Both the position numbers and the translations under genes were made by a program. 64,000 nucleotides of DNA from Vicia villosa (lineage: Eukaryota > Streptophyta > Magnoliopsida > Fabales > Fabaceae). Location of the stretch: assembly GCF_029867415.1 (NCBI RefSeq), contig NC_081186.1, positions 25,857,915-25,921,914 on the forward strand, written 5' to 3'. The notes under the pieces were generated by a model. That model was not told the origin of the DNA. It saw only the letters and a program-made list of their open reading frames with translations, and did no database searches. Shown here piece by piece: positions 1 through 11,215 of this stretch (the first letter of the stretch is position 1; each line of letters opens with the position of its first letter).

Positions 1-633
1 CTCAAATTGAAAATTGATCCGGGAATTTGTCCTGAGATGTTATTGAAGCTTAAGTCCCTGCAAGAACAAGCATAAGGATATGATCATCTTTATATCACAT
101 AACAAAGACAATATTGAAATGAAAAATTGATATTAAAATAGGAAGTTTATGCCAAACAAGTAATAACATTTTAACCTCTGATCATAAATGATGTGGCTTA
201 TAAATGTCACATAATTCCTTTTGAAAACATTGATGCTTTATGATATATCCCATGAACTAGGTCAAAGACATGCTTTGGAAAAGCAACAAAACATGTTCTA
301 TTGTGAAACAACTTCTACCTAATTGGTTATAACTTTATAATGCATCCAATTGAAACACAAACAAGTGATACTCACAACTGAGTCAAATTTTGGTATTCTC
401 CAATGAAGGAAGGAATTGAACCAGAAATGTTGTTATTCCTCAATTCTCTGCAATAATCGTAACCAAATTCTTAGAATAATTTACAAGAAAAATGGACAAG
501 TAAATATGATTTTTCTACTTCAGAGACCGAGATATCATAATTAGCAGAATTTCATTCTTACAAAATTGTGATAGACTTCATGTTCTTTATTGCATCCAAT
601 AAGGAGCTCCCATTTGATAGACCACTTAGTCCC
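1..633 (-). CDS. LRR receptor-kinase-type gene fragment, three LRR exons, runs off left edge
   Basis: Three exons on the minus strand, 633-562, 447-376 and 57-1 (cut by the window edge). The first two are exactly 72 nt, each bounded by AG acceptor and GT donor (GTAAG, GTGAG), and all are in the same phase. Read in order they give leucine-rich repeats of about 24 residues, with the cores NNNISGSIPSFIG and LSFNNISGQIPGSIFNL. One LRR per 72-nt exon with this LxxNxISGxIP pattern is known from plant LRR-VIII receptor-like kinases, cell-surface proteins with an extracellular LRR and malectin-like region and a cytoplasmic kinase. No kinase or signal peptide is inside the window. The reading frame is open in all three exons, but no further 5' LRR exon is visible to the right, where a bZIP pseudogene begins within 260 bp, so the gene may be 5'-truncated. 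Subfamily VIII is inference from exon pattern and motif style. Confidence 0.7.
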
Positions 634-893
634 CTGCATTTATATATATGTCACACATGATATATTAGCATATCACTGCAACTGAGCCACTCCCTGACTG
701 GAAAACCACACATCTAAATAAAGAAAACCAGACATCCTTGAGCGTGATCATATATGCAGGATATTTCCGTACAAGAAAAACACAACCATCCACTTAAAAA
801 CAAACAGTTTGCACTTCACTCAAAAGGAGGAATGAGTTAAAATAGATTTAAGCTAACCAAAACATATAGTAGAAGGAAAATGCATACACATAC

Positions 894-1925
894 CATCTTT
901 CAGATGGGATTGTTGTTCCAAGGATTGAAGCCTCAATTTGTACTCGTTATGCTCATTTTTAAGCTCTGAATAATCCATCTGGATATAGGACCAATAAAGA
1001 AAGTAAAGAATAAAAAAAATATATGATTCACAATCCGAAGATAAGAGAATCTCAGCTCAACTCAGATGATACACACTTGTAATTTGGTATACTGAGTAGA
1101 CAATCTAGTAGTCTCTGTCTGAAGAGTTTGGACCTTGTGCTCCAATTCAGAAATATATTTCGTCTTCCACTCTCTAGAGCGAGCAGCTGATAGACAATTG
1201 GCCATAATCCTATAAGAGAAATCAACATAAACGACAAGTCATTATAGTTTTACTTTTTAATTTTTTTCCATAAGACCGGGAAACACAGGAATCATCGAAA
1301 AATGACATTCTTACCTCTTTGCACGCTAGGGATCAGACACGACAATTTCAGCAAGTTTATCATTTTCCATTATTTTCTTCATCTCCTCGGAGTTGAACTC
1401 ACCCTTTCCAAACTCCATGCCAATTTCTGTTGTTTTACTACTGTCCATGGAATCGCTAGGCGCGTGTCGACCAGCTCGACCTTGTAAAGGAGGAAGCTTA
1501 GGCAATCCATCTTCAATATGAAAATTTCCAATGTAACCATCCAATGAGAAATTTCTCCTTTGTCGAGTAGCAGATACAATATCTCCATTAGAACTCCTCT
1601 TGATTCCTTCCCTCCTCTCATCTGAACAGCTTGAACTCACACCCTTAGAACCAATTCCTTTTACATGACTCCCAACTTCATTATCACTGCTTTCAACCGT
1701 CTTTGAACCACTAGTTCAGCTATCTTCCATACCAGAGAAACTCATATTATTCATATTCTCCAAGTTCGTGTAGGCACTAAACAAATCATCCATTGCAGCT
1801 GCATCATCCTCTTTCCTCACATTAAAACTCTCTCTCCCAAATCCATCAACATTGTTCCTATCCTTCAACAGCAACGGAATCGGCTTCTCATTAACTTCAA
1901 ATTCACCTTGTGCAGTGTATTCATT
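894..1925 (-). pseudogene. Group-I bZIP transcription factor pseudogene (VIP1/bZIP18/29-like), truncated
   Basis: Exon 1 (about 1925-1315) encodes the acidic DDLFSAYTNLENMN region, a Ser-rich linker, the phospho-motif-like RRNFSLDGYIGN block and the KKIMENDKLAEIVVSDP segment that precedes the basic region in group-I plant bZIPs. Exon 2 (1209-1077) carries the basic region ([16 protein letters not shown]) and the first zipper heptads ([13 protein letters not shown]). Exon 3 (978-894) carries later heptads (LRLQSLEQQ). Splice sites fit: AG|GTAAG after 1315, AG before 1209, GT at 1076, AG before 978, GT at 893. It is broken: TGA at 1716-1718, TAG at 1326-1328 replacing the usual Lys at the start of the basic region, and the usual N-R-Q of the basic region is N-C-L. 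The C-terminal exons are missing; the next sequence downstream is an unrelated LRR exon. Family members are nuclear DNA-binding proteins; this copy cannot make one. Confidence 0.85.
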
Positions 1926-2559
1926 TCTGGTTGCTTAGATAAGAGAACTAATAATAGTACAAATTTTGGAAAACAAAAATTAAAGAAAATGAATGCAAAT
2001 CACCTCAAAAGCTAAAATCCTATAATACCTGCAGGTTAATTTGAAATAATTCATCACATACCATATCAATTTCAAACAAAAGCAAGTTAATTTGAAATAA
2101 AAAAAAAATCAAACAAGTTCGAATTTATAACTTGTGTCAAATTTTTGTTAAGTTTGTTACAAGAGAATTAAGCAAATATCCAAAAAGAATAAAAACTTTG
2201 CACATAATTTCACACACCAGAGCACTCACAGATTGCAAGTCTTAATCCTACAAAATCAGGGTGGTTTCTCACTCAAATTCCTCAAACCTTATCATAACAA
2301 AATTACCATGATTCATTTCTTATATGAAAAACTTCATTTTCTTTTTCCACAAACTATACCCATCTCCATTAAAGGATGCTGATTTTTTAGTGAATATCTT
2401 GAAGTCAGTTTCTTCCTGAAACGATTAGTCTTTAACAGGAGTTAGATTTTGTGCCACTTGTTTGATAAGTGTGCCACTTTAATCATTGAATTCAGAATAT
2501 CATTTGAGATGTATATTTTGAATGGTTCATAACCCGATAATCCCTAACCAAATCTATAA
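1926..2559. other. AT-rich spacer, nothing recognised
   Basis: No reading frame, tRNA, or repeat that I can place. It lies between the 5' end of the bZIP pseudogene and a copia relic. Confidence 0.4.
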
Positions 2560-3500
2560 CCTTATGAATTTTATTTCCCTTGAGGCAAAGAACGTTAATG
2601 AAGCTCTCATTGACGAACATTGATCTCTTGCTATACAAGAAGAATTAAGACATTGGTCTCTAACTATTCATGCAGTGGTTAGATCCAAATGGGCCTTTCT
2701 TGACAAGTTTAATGAAAATGTAATTGTTTAAAAAAGTAAAGCAAGACTAGTTGCGAAATAGTACAATTAACAAGAAAACATAGATTTTGATGAAATCTAC
2801 ACTAATGTAGCTAGATTATAAAACATAAGAATGTTATTAGTCTTTTCATGCATATAAGATTTTAAACTGTTCAAAATGGATGTAATTAAAGAGCGTGTTC
2901 TTGAACGGTTACATCTAAGAGAAAGAAAAAGTTTTCTATTGTTTGAAACATCCCCCTCGGACTTGGTACGAACACTTGAGCATGTTTCTGCTTGAAAAAT
3001 ATTTTAAAGAGGGAAATTTGAGACAACTCTCATTACTAATAAAATCGAGCATGACATTTTACTTTTTCAAATCTATGTCAATGATATCATCTTCGATACT
3101 ACTAACAAATCCTTGTGCAAGGAATTTTCTAATATGATGCAAAACGAATTCGAGATATCTATGATGGAGGAGTTGCGATACTTTCTTGAAATGCAAATTT
3201 ATCAAAGGAAGAAACCTAACAAAACAAAGTACTACAAAGAGTTGTTAAAGAGATTCGGCATTGACAATGCAAAGTCAATCTCAATTGCTATGAGTACGTA
3301 GTGCAACTTAGACAATGATGATTATGAAAAAGCAGTATGCAGAGCAAATATCGAGATATGATAAGCTTTCTCATTTATCTTACTACATCTCATCCTGATA
3401 TCATATTTATCGTTTGTTTGTGTGCTCATTTTCAAGCAAATACTAAAGAATGACATCTCACTTCGATAAAACGCATTATGAGGTACATCAGTATCATACT
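2560..3500 (+). pseudogene. Ty1/copia retrotransposon RT relic (SIRE/Maximus-like)
   Basis: Frame-broken remains of a copia reverse transcriptase read left to right. Recognisable blocks in the right order are NVNEALIDEH (start of the RT region), FDEIYTNVARL, FKLFKMDV, a Tyr-Glu-x-Leu stretch near 2,960, the CKEFSNMMQNEFEISMMEELRYFLEMQI block near 3,115-3,190 (given in two parts here for position), ELLKRFGIDNAKSI near 3,240, and SHPDIIFIVCLCAHFQANTKE near 3,390. Stops and frame changes occur every 50-150 nt, and the catalytic segment around the YVDD box has become YVNDI. No LTRs or integrase found nearby. Copia membership is solid from block order; the SIRE/Maximus lineage is a weaker judgement from block style. 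Confidence 0.75.
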
Positions 3501-4226
3501 AATAAATTTGTCTCTACCTGTTCTAGTTAGTTTGTTGTCGTGCAGTATATCGATCAGTTCCGCACGCTGTTCCTACAGTTAATTATTCATTACTATTCCA
3601 TCTTTCAAAGTCATGAGTGATGAGGCCGTTAACAATGCTGTCAATGCAAAAACAAATTGGAGAAATGTTGTAGAGTGTTGTTCTCAATCGAATTATATTT
3701 TTAAAATATAATCTTTCTTCCATCTCCTAGCTTTGTCGCCACAAATTTTGCTAACCAATCTATTTCCTTCAAGTCAGTTTCCAACACGTAAGATATATCT
3801 CTACCATAATGAATATTTTGGTCTCATCCATAGTATATTAGTTAAATGCGTGAGTAATATTATCATACTTTTAAGAAAACAATAATGTTTTGTTTAATTA
3901 TTTCATTATTTTAGTGACAGAAGGAAAACAAAATGAAAGAGACAAAACTGTTTTATCGTTCTTGTAGATTTGGGTTTCTGTACGCAACTACATATACTTC
4001 GTGAATTGGACGATTCAAACTAGGAAATAAATTCACCATTTCCACTCTATCAAAATCATGCGATCAAAACAAAGTAAAATATAATGCTTACTTTTGTTCA
4101 TCCATTCCCGCTAAATAATAATTATTTAATTTGTCCCGTATGAGTTACAAAGCAAGCTTGCAATATGGAAATTCATGTGAATTTTTTAATTGGACTTTTG
4201 TTTACTCATGAACACATGATTAGTCC
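3501..4226. other. Spacer upstream of the Kunitz gene
   Basis: AT-rich sequence without a supported gene. The last few hundred bases are presumably the proximal promoter of the inhibitor gene at 4,323; apart from the TATA box I cannot name a site with confidence. Confidence 0.4.
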
Positions 4227-4234
4227 TATAAATA
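4227..4234 (+). promoter_or_regulatory. TATA box of the Kunitz inhibitor gene
   Basis: TATAAATA, 96 bp before the ATG. It leaves room for a transcription start about 30 bp downstream and a short A/C-rich leader, the usual arrangement for a plant seed-protein gene. Confidence 0.75.
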
Positions 4235-4322
4235 CTTCGCCTAGTGATCAACAGCAACAAACACAAAGCCAAAGTCCTCTTTCATATAACCTTGGATTGT
4301 GAGCCAGTAAGATTAATCCATA

Positions 4323-4928
4323 ATGTCAACTAGATTCCTCACCGTATTCATCCTTGCTCATGTCTGGCTTTTGATGGCAACAACATCAATAGCCCAAGTT
4401 GTGATAGACACAAGTGGCGACGCAGTTGAGGACGATGAGGAATACTTCATCAGGCCTGCTATCACAGGCAATGGAGGTGGTTCTACATTGATTACCGGAA
4501 ACGCCCCATGCCCTCTGCAAGTTGGTCTTGTCAACACTGACTTGGCCCTCGGTTTTCCGGTGGTATTCACACCTTTTGCCGATGATGATGAAGACGACGT
4601 GTTTCTTGACAGAGACTTGAGAGTAACATTCGCAACTGTCTCAACTTGCGCGCAGTCAACATCATGGAGAGTGGGTGAGAAAGATGCTACGAGTGGAAGG
4701 AGGCTGATTATAACCGGAAGGGATGACAGTACAGTTGGATCATATGGTAACTTCTTTAGGATTGTGCCAACACAAAGTAGAGGTATCTATAACATCCAAT
4801 GGTGCCCTGCAGAGGTATGCCCCAGTTGTAAGTTTGAATGTGGGACTGTTGGTGTTATTCGTGAGAATGGCAAGATTCTATTGGCTTTGGATGGTGGTGC
4901 ACTCCCTGTTGTGTTCCAGAAAGAATGA
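4323..4928 (+). CDS. Kunitz (STI-type) protease inhibitor family protein, secreted
   Basis: Intronless 201-residue protein, the usual size for family I3 (soybean trypsin inhibitor type), which folds as a beta-trefoil and blocks or once blocked serine proteases, typically in seed or as wound defence. Residues 1-24 form a signal peptide (hydrophobic VFILAHVWLLMA, likely cut after SIAQ). The mature start VVIDTSGDAVEDDEEYFIRPA matches the family signature (here D-x-x-G-D-x-V near the N-terminus and YxIxPA), with NAPCPLQV and a C-terminal LPVVFQKE. Six cysteines at 63, 109, 161, 166, 169 and 173: 63-109 is the first classical disulfide; the extra pair in WCPAEVCPSC resembles miraculin-like members. 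The stretch that normally carries the P1 Arg/Lys is replaced by a strongly acidic segment, ADDDEDDVFLDRD (86-98), so trypsin inhibition is doubtful. The start is set by the signal peptide. TATA at 4,227 and AATAAA at 4,989 suggest an expressible gene. Confidence 0.93.
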   Translation: MSTRFLTVFILAHVWLLMATTSIAQVVIDTSGDAVEDDEEYFIRPAITGNGGGSTLITGNAPCPLQVGLVNTDLALGFPVVFTPFADDDEDDVFLDRDLRVTFATVSTCAQSTSWRVGEKDATSGRRLIITGRDDSTVGSYGNFFRIVPTQSRGIYNIQWCPAEVCPSCKFECGTVGVIRENGKILLALDGGALPVVFQKE

Positions 4929-4988
4929 TTATTAGTAGGATGGTGAAGTTTATTTCAGTGGTTTGTTTCGTATATTCAGTTGCTTTTC

Positions 4989-4994
4989 AATAAA
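4989..4994 (+). terminator. Poly(A) signal of the Kunitz gene
   Basis: AATAAA 61 bp after the stop codon, followed by an AT-rich stretch; a second AATAAA-like motif occurs near 5,053. Confidence 0.6.
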
Positions 4995-6304
4995 TATTGA
5001 TATCATGTATTTTATCATGGAAGGAAAGGGTTAGATGCATTCTATCATGGAATAAAGGCTCAGTTGGGTATGTGTATTTTCTCTCCTAAGTACTAAGAAT
5101 AAATAAGTTGGATCCAGTGTATTTTATTTATAGTCATCTTGTAATGATATTCCTATTTCAAATCAAACACTAAAAAATGTTATATTTAGTGACATATTAC
5201 AAATGTGTGCTTAATAATAATTCTTCCTTTTCATCTACATGTTCAACAAAAATAAAATAAAATATTGAGAAATTCTTGTATGAAAACAACTATAAATTTA
5301 TATTTAATTTTTAGAAACAACTAATGAAAATAGAGCAAATTTTTAATTTATTTAAATTTTTATTTATTTTTTAATTGGATTTATGAGGTGGTTGTGAATA
5401 AAGGAGAGAGAAAATGTTATATTTATTTTTTAATTAATTAATATTTTGTGATTTGTTGTGTGTAAAAGATTTTCTTATATGTGTGTCTACCTAAGAATGT
5501 TTTTAAAATATTATTCTGGCGCAGAAAAAAATCGGTGAGATGCTCATAGTTGTTGTCGTAGAAGCTCTCCATTGTGACGGTACCAGTCTCTAGTTGAAAA
5601 AGAATGAAATGTATTTGTAAGGTCAATACTCCAACGTACAAGTCAATGAGATCAGAGATGTGTAATTTGTAAGAATTAATTAATCAAAAATATACCTTAC
5701 GAAACATAAATTATTGGGCGAGAATACGAGAATGCAACCGTGTAAGGGAGGGTGAATAAACCTCCCAAATAAAATTTGACCGATTTGAAAAACATTGTTT
5801 TGAAAACTTATTAGAGTTTGAACCGGTTTAAGTAGAGGAAGTAAAATGCGTAAGAGATTGACTATGTCTGTTAGACAGTATTGTATATACATAAAACACC
5901 TTAATCAGTATACAAAGATTGCATGTTGAATCAAACAACAAACCCAAAACAATCATGAAGTGCATTGAATTAATATATATTTACAATCCAGAATTCTAGG
6001 AAAACAATTTTTAGCCTTGTCAACAATAAGATATATCGTATTGTCAATATAATAAAACCTACACTTGACTGATAAATCACAATCAAGGCAATAACCTAAC
6101 AATATATGATTCTAGGAAATTTCTCTCATTTACGAGTGAAATAAGAGGGCACATATATTTCTTCATATGTCCAAATTGAGAAGTCACTGTCAATGTCATC
6201 TTTTGAATTCAAGTTGTCAAACATATTTGTGTCAAGAGTTGATTTTTAGATCCTTGATACTCAAATCCTCGGGGTCTTTTGATGTTAAGGGAATGCATAT
6301 TTTA
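4995..6304. other. AT-rich spacer, nothing recognised
   Basis: No coherent reading frame, terminal repeat or RNA gene seen on either strand. Confidence 0.4.
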
Positions 6305-6508
6305 AGCAGCCATATTTCTCTTTTTACTGTAATAAAGGCGACTATATTGCTATGTTCTCTTTAATAAAAAAATTATGAAAGTAAACAAGGGTATCCTCCC
6401 TCGCATTTTTATAAAGAGAATTGCAGTGTAAAAAGAGAAATATGGCTGCTATAAAGTTCAATTACTGTAATAAAGGCGACTATATTGTTATGTTCTGTTT
6501 AATAAAAA
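6305..6508. repeat. Local duplication: one direct and one inverted copy of the same segment
   Basis: ACTGTAATAAAGGCGACTAT occurs at 6,326 and again at 6,464 in the same orientation, each followed by a near-identical TTGTTATGTTCT-like tail and TTTAATAAAA. The 25 bases before the first copy (6,305-6,329, AGCAGCCATATTTCTC start) recur inverted at 6,424-6,450. The pattern lies immediately left of a MITE. Confidence 0.7.
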
Positions 6509-6511
6509 AAA

Positions 6512-7002
6512 GGTTATGTTTTTTGTCCCTATAAATATCTCAAATTTCATGTTTTAGTCCTTAAAATTATTATGCACGTAGTTTTAGTCCCTATGGTTAA
6601 ACCGATGCGTATTTTTGAATGATTATTCTTACAAACATGTTTAGAACGTTATAAAAAGCTCCTCGAATAAAAAGAAACTCAAAATTTTATTTCTAAGTCT
6701 AAATTTGCATTACTTTTATAATTATCCTTTGAAATTTAAAAAATTCATATTTAATTCTTCTCATTATAAAAAATTCTATAATCTGGTTAAGAAATATTTT
6801 ATAATATTCTAAACACATATGAAAAAAATTATTCAAAAATTAAAAAATTTAAGGGTAATTAAAAAGTTTTCAAAATTTTAAAAAATAACAGGGACTAAAA
6901 CTACATGCATAAAAAATTTGTAGGGACTAAAACATGTCATTTTTTTAATAGGGACTAAAAATGAAATTCGAGATATTTATAGGGACCAAAAAATTCTTAA
7001 CC
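6512..7002. mobile_element. Foldback MITE with long terminal inverted repeats (MULE-like type)
   Basis: The left end reads GGTTATGTTTTTTGTCCCT and the right end, reverse complemented, GGTTAAGAATTTTTTGGTCC. Both continue inwards through TATAAATATCTC, TTTTAGTCC and TATGCAYGTAGTTTTAGTCC at matching positions, giving arms of about 100 bp around an AT-rich centre. Internal blocks of GGGACTAAAA are typical of a very common class of plant foldback elements. There is no coding capacity. I could not identify a clean target duplication, so the class (MULE-derived or other) is inference. Confidence 0.75.
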
Positions 7003-7583
7003 TTGCAAATATTGCTAAAGCTTTTACTATTATTTTTAGGTTATTAATCAAAAGATTCAAGTTATCTCTTCCTTTAGTGAAGTTATCAAGTGTATTTTGA
7101 AGATCATCAATTTTACTTTTCAAAATGTCACATTGATTACCCTTGATAAATGGAGGTTAAGCAAACACAAGGGGATTTGAATTAGCTTTCAAGAATGAAA
7201 ACTTTTTGGACCCAAGACAATAAAATAAATAACTTAGAATAAAAATAATGAACACAATATTTTTATCCTGGTTCGCTGTTAATGAAGCTACCTTCAGTCC
7301 ACGTGCCAATGTGATTTTGCCCTCTCACAAAGACTTAATCCACTATAACTAATATTGGCTTCAACCATAAGGACTTACTATCAATGTCTTCTTGAGAATT
7401 CTGACTATACCCTAGTCTCTCAAGAAACAAATATACTCAAAGATTGAGATACAAAGATGTGTGTAGAAAGTTACTTCTATAAAGCTGATCACACAAAATG
7501 AATACAATGAATAACCTAAAAGTGTTTTGAGAGGAAGTGTATGAGCAAAAGTTCCTTGCTTGATGCTTTTCTATCACATAAAG
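7003..7583. other. Repeat-like spacer, not classified
   Basis: Contains TCCTGGTTCGCTGTTAATGA near 7,266 and a run of short Ser/Thr-codon-poor sequence reminiscent of retrotransposon leader or LTR DNA, but no PBS, PPT or terminal repeat that would prove it. Confidence 0.3.
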
Positions 7584-8335
7584 TGTCATACCCTAAAATT
7601 TGCCCATCACATTTCAAGATATTTTGGCTCATATGATCTTCAGCGAGTCAAGGCCACACAAGAAATAGGCATGACTATCTGTTTCCTAAGCAACGAGCCT
7701 ACAACTAGGGTTTTGCTCCTCTCAAGGTAAAATCAATTCCTAATGCCTCAAGTGGTCTTCACACTTCCTCATATGCTTCAAAGTATCACCATGTCATGTT
7801 TCAAGCCTCATGGCTCAAGTTGGCTCAGTCAAATGCTTAAAAAGCCAACAGTCGACTAGTTTGACCTAAAAGTCAACTGTGGTCAACAGTCAGGATTTTT
7901 GGTCAACATCTTTCATTTGAAGTAAGATTCATCATTTGATCAAGGGTTGATCATGATTCATCAAGAAAAGTTCTGAAATCAACAAAACTCAAAGTTTCTA
8001 AATTAGGGTTTTGACTAAAAAGTCAACTGAACTTTGACCAACCAAAGTTTTTTCTCAAGGAAATTCAATTCTCTACAACTGTGATGTTGGGCCCAAGACT
8101 AGGAAATGCATCAGTTGAGAGATATGAACCAAAACATTACAGGTCCTTCTAGAAGCTCACAAAAAGTTATTTTTTGTCAGGACCAATATCATCAAGATAA
8201 AATCTCCAAATGCAAAAAGGTTCCAAAGTGGCTTGTAGAGAACGTCTTGGGCTTTCCAAAAAGTTCTAGAACACCTCCATACAATAAAAATTAAGAGAGT
8301 TATGACTTGTTTTTTTTTTTTTGACAAACAGAAAC

Positions 8336-11215
8336 TCAGCTCATTTCATTATATAATAAAGATTCAATACAAGGAGGATTCGTGTAAAATAAACTACGCC
8401 TAGACCAAGAATCGGCCGCTTTAGCTAACGTATGAGCAACCGAATTCGCTTGGCGTTTTACAAACTTTACCTCAAAGTTAGGAAAAGAGGACAACAAAGA
8501 CTTAATAGAAGAGATAATGAAACTAAACTCAGAAATACCATTGTGATTGGACCGGATAGCATTAGTAACAATTTGGGAGTCACTCTCGAATATAACATGA
8601 TCCAAGCCCAAATCAATAGCATTATGCATAGCTTCCTTTAGCGCCAACGCCTCCATGTCTAGAATTGGAGAAATACCAACATCCCATGCCGCCCCTGCAC
8701 TCACAAACGAGCCCAGACTATTCCTCACGCACCAGCCTCGATTTGAGGTCCCACGGATAGTGTTAAAACCCGCATCTACATTACATTTAACCTTTCCGAC
8801 TGGAGGTGGAGTCCAAGAAGTAATTGTCATCTGAGCATGAACCCGATCATCGCTCTCCTGAGCCATATGCCATTCCTGCCAACTAGCTAGAGCATGCAAC
8901 CCGAGCTTGGAATAACTCTCACTCTCGTTATTCCAAACCATATTATTCCTATTCCTCCACATCACCTCAATCATGACCGCAACCCTCCCGGCCGTCATAC
9001 TATCCTCACGGCTAAAAATATCTAAAATCAAAGACGGAGCATCATCAAAATTTGGTAACCGAGGATCCAAAACATTCGAAAGGCCGGCTACTCTCCAACA
9101 CCGATTAGTAACATCACAACCAAACAGAACATGCCAAGTATCCTCCATATTATTATCGCAGAAAGGGCAAGAAACCGGACAAGATACATGACGTTGACGA
9201 AGTCTAACACGGGTTGGTAGGCAGCCCCTACAGATTCTCCACATTAAGTGTTTAACCCTTGGAGGGGCCTTGATATTCCACAGACTTCCCCAGTTTCCAT
9301 CCACTCTAGTAAATCCCGCCCACCCCTGTTCTTTCCTCCACATTTTATAACCCGACCGCACACTATAACAACCATTTGTCTCATGCTTCCAATTCCACTT
9401 ATCATCAATCACATCATCAACTAACGGAACTTGCAGAATAATCTCAGCCACTACAGGATCAAACAGGTCTCTTACCACATGAGTATCCCAAAATTTTCCA
9501 TTAGGAGACAAAATATCATGAACCAAAATATCATACGCACCTTGTTGTTGAGGCCCATAAACACACCCTTCCATTTTTCCCCTAAGCCAAGGTGACGACA
9601 TCACAGGAATGTTCCTACCATCACCAATACTCCACCTTGCTTTATAACATCGAGCAACTAGGGATTGCGGCTTTGACAAAAGATGCCAACCCCTCTTTGC
9701 AACCATAGCCATGTTGAACGCCCTTAAGTCACGGAACCCAAGCCCTCCATCATTCTTTGGCCCCGTCAACTTATCCCACGCCATCCACCTAATGCCCCTA
9801 TTATTATGCCCGCCACTCCACCAAAACGAATTCAGCATTTTTTCAATATCATCCACAATCCCATCTGGCAAAATAAAAAGGCTCATAACATAAGACGGGA
9901 TCGCCTGAAGTACTGATTTAATCATAACCTCCTTCCCTGCTCTAGATAGAGGTCTACTCCGCCATGAGTTTATCTTCCGCCATATCCTATCCTTCACATA
10001 ACAAAAAATTTCCTTCTTCTTACGCCCTATAAGGGAAGGAAGACCCAAATAGGTTCCTGTACCCAACACATGCCTCACACCCATAATGTTGGCTAGATCG
10101 ATCTGGGCTGGACTGCTGAGATTCCTACTAAAGAACACCTCCGACTTCGCCAAATTAATCTCCTGTCCAGATGCATCAGCATACAGATTAAAGATCCCCA
10201 TCAACTTATTAACCTCATTCAAGTTGGCCCTGCAAAATAAAAAACAATCGTCAGCAAAAAGTAGGTGAGACACACTAGGTGCCCCCCTACAGATCTGGAC
10301 ACCATGAATGTCTCCACGAGCTACGGCGCCCTTAATAAGAGTCGAAAGTCCCTCCGTGATCAGAATAAAGAGATACGGGGAAAGAGGATCCCCTTGTCTC
10401 AAACCTCTTCCCGGCTGAATTGGTCCAACACTATCTGCATTCACCAGCACAGAATAATTCACCGACGTGACACACATCATCACCCACTTTATCCATATCT
10501 CCCCAAATCCCAATCTTTGTAACACTCCACGCAAAAAACCCCAATCCACCCTATCATAAGCTTTACTAATGTCAATCTTCAAAGCTAACTGAGCATTATT
10601 TCCCACCGTCCTACGCTTTAGAGTATGAATAATTTCAAATGCAATCATAGCATTATCAAGAATAGACCTTCCTTCCACGAATGCCGATTGCTCCTCACCT
10701 ATAATCTTATCCAAAAATTTCTTCAACCGGTTAACCAACACTTTAGAAATAATTTTGTATACCACATTACAAAGCGAGATCGGTCTCAAATCCTTCATGC
10801 TGTTCGGATTCATACATTTCGGAATAAGACAAATATTGGTATTATTAAGAGTTGTAGGAAAGAAGCCCCTGTCTAACCAAATCTTAGCCTCGGTAAAAAT
10901 ATCCTCACCACACAAGGACCAAAAATGCTGATAGAACGCCGGATTAAAACCATCCGGCCCCGGTGCCTTGTCAGGATGCATCTCATTTAAAGCCTCAAAA
11001 AACTCCTCCTTCAACAACGGCGCTGTAAGGAAAATGTTGTCGGCTTCTGTAATAACCGGTTGGATAACATCTAGTACTGGTGCATAATTACCAATTCTCC
11101 CCTCAAACAAACTATCAAAGTAAGCCTTAGCAATGCCACACATTCCATTCTGACTTCTTATCTCATTCTCCCCCTCATCGTGAAGCATATGGATCTTCTG
11201 AAAATTCCGACGCAC
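8336..11215 (-). CDS. LINE ORF2, reverse transcriptase plus RNase H part
   Basis: 959 residues. The RT domain (about 120-400) has the plant LINE signatures LRPISLCNVVYK, DISKAYDRVDW (catalytic Asp), GLRQGDPLSPYLFI and the active-site FADD at 320-323. After it come the thumb region and a zf-RVT domain (WNIKAPPRVKHLMWRICRG, then CPFC..H..C). The C-terminal RNase H carries Asp in CNVDAGF, Glu in MEALALKEA and Asp in FESDSQ, with the closing RQANSVAHTLAKAA block. It is the part of ORF2 that copies LINE RNA into the nicked target. It is shifted by one base relative to the endonuclease part, with which it overlaps at 11,158-11,215; in an intact element they are one ORF. The annotated Met is simply the first after the shift. 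Confidence 0.92.
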   Translation of the reverse strand: MRRNFQKIHMLHDEGENEIRSQNGMCGIAKAYFDSLFEGRIGNYAPVLDVIQPVITEADNIFLTAPLLKEEFFEALNEMHPDKAPGPDGFNPAFYQHFWSLCGEDIFTEAKIWLDRGFFPTTLNNTNICLIPKCMNPNSMKDLRPISLCNVVYKIISKVLVNRLKKFLDKIIGEEQSAFVEGRSILDNAMIAFEIIHTLKRRTVGNNAQLALKIDISKAYDRVDWGFLRGVLQRLGFGEIWIKWVMMCVTSVNYSVLVNADSVGPIQPGRGLRQGDPLSPYLFILITEGLSTLIKGAVARGDIHGVQICRGAPSVSHLLFADDCFLFCRANLNEVNKLMGIFNLYADASGQEINLAKSEVFFSRNLSSPAQIDLANIMGVRHVLGTGTYLGLPSLIGRKKKEIFCYVKDRIWRKINSWRSRPLSRAGKEVMIKSVLQAIPSYVMSLFILPDGIVDDIEKMLNSFWWSGGHNNRGIRWMAWDKLTGPKNDGGLGFRDLRAFNMAMVAKRGWHLLSKPQSLVARCYKARWSIGDGRNIPVMSSPWLRGKMEGCVYGPQQQGAYDILVHDILSPNGKFWDTHVVRDLFDPVVAEIILQVPLVDDVIDDKWNWKHETNGCYSVRSGYKMWRKEQGWAGFTRVDGNWGSLWNIKAPPRVKHLMWRICRGCLPTRVRLRQRHVSCPVSCPFCDNNMEDTWHVLFGCDVTNRCWRVAGLSNVLDPRLPNFDDAPSLILDIFSREDSMTAGRVAVMIEVMWRNRNNMVWNNESESYSKLGLHALASWQEWHMAQESDDRVHAQMTITSWTPPPVGKVKCNVDAGFNTIRGTSNRGWCVRNSLGSFVSAGAAWDVGISPILDMEALALKEAMHNAIDLGLDHVIFESDSQIVTNAIRSNHNGISEFSFIISSIKSLLSSFPNFEVKFVKRQANSVAHTLAKAADSWSRRSLFYTNPPCIESLLYNEMS

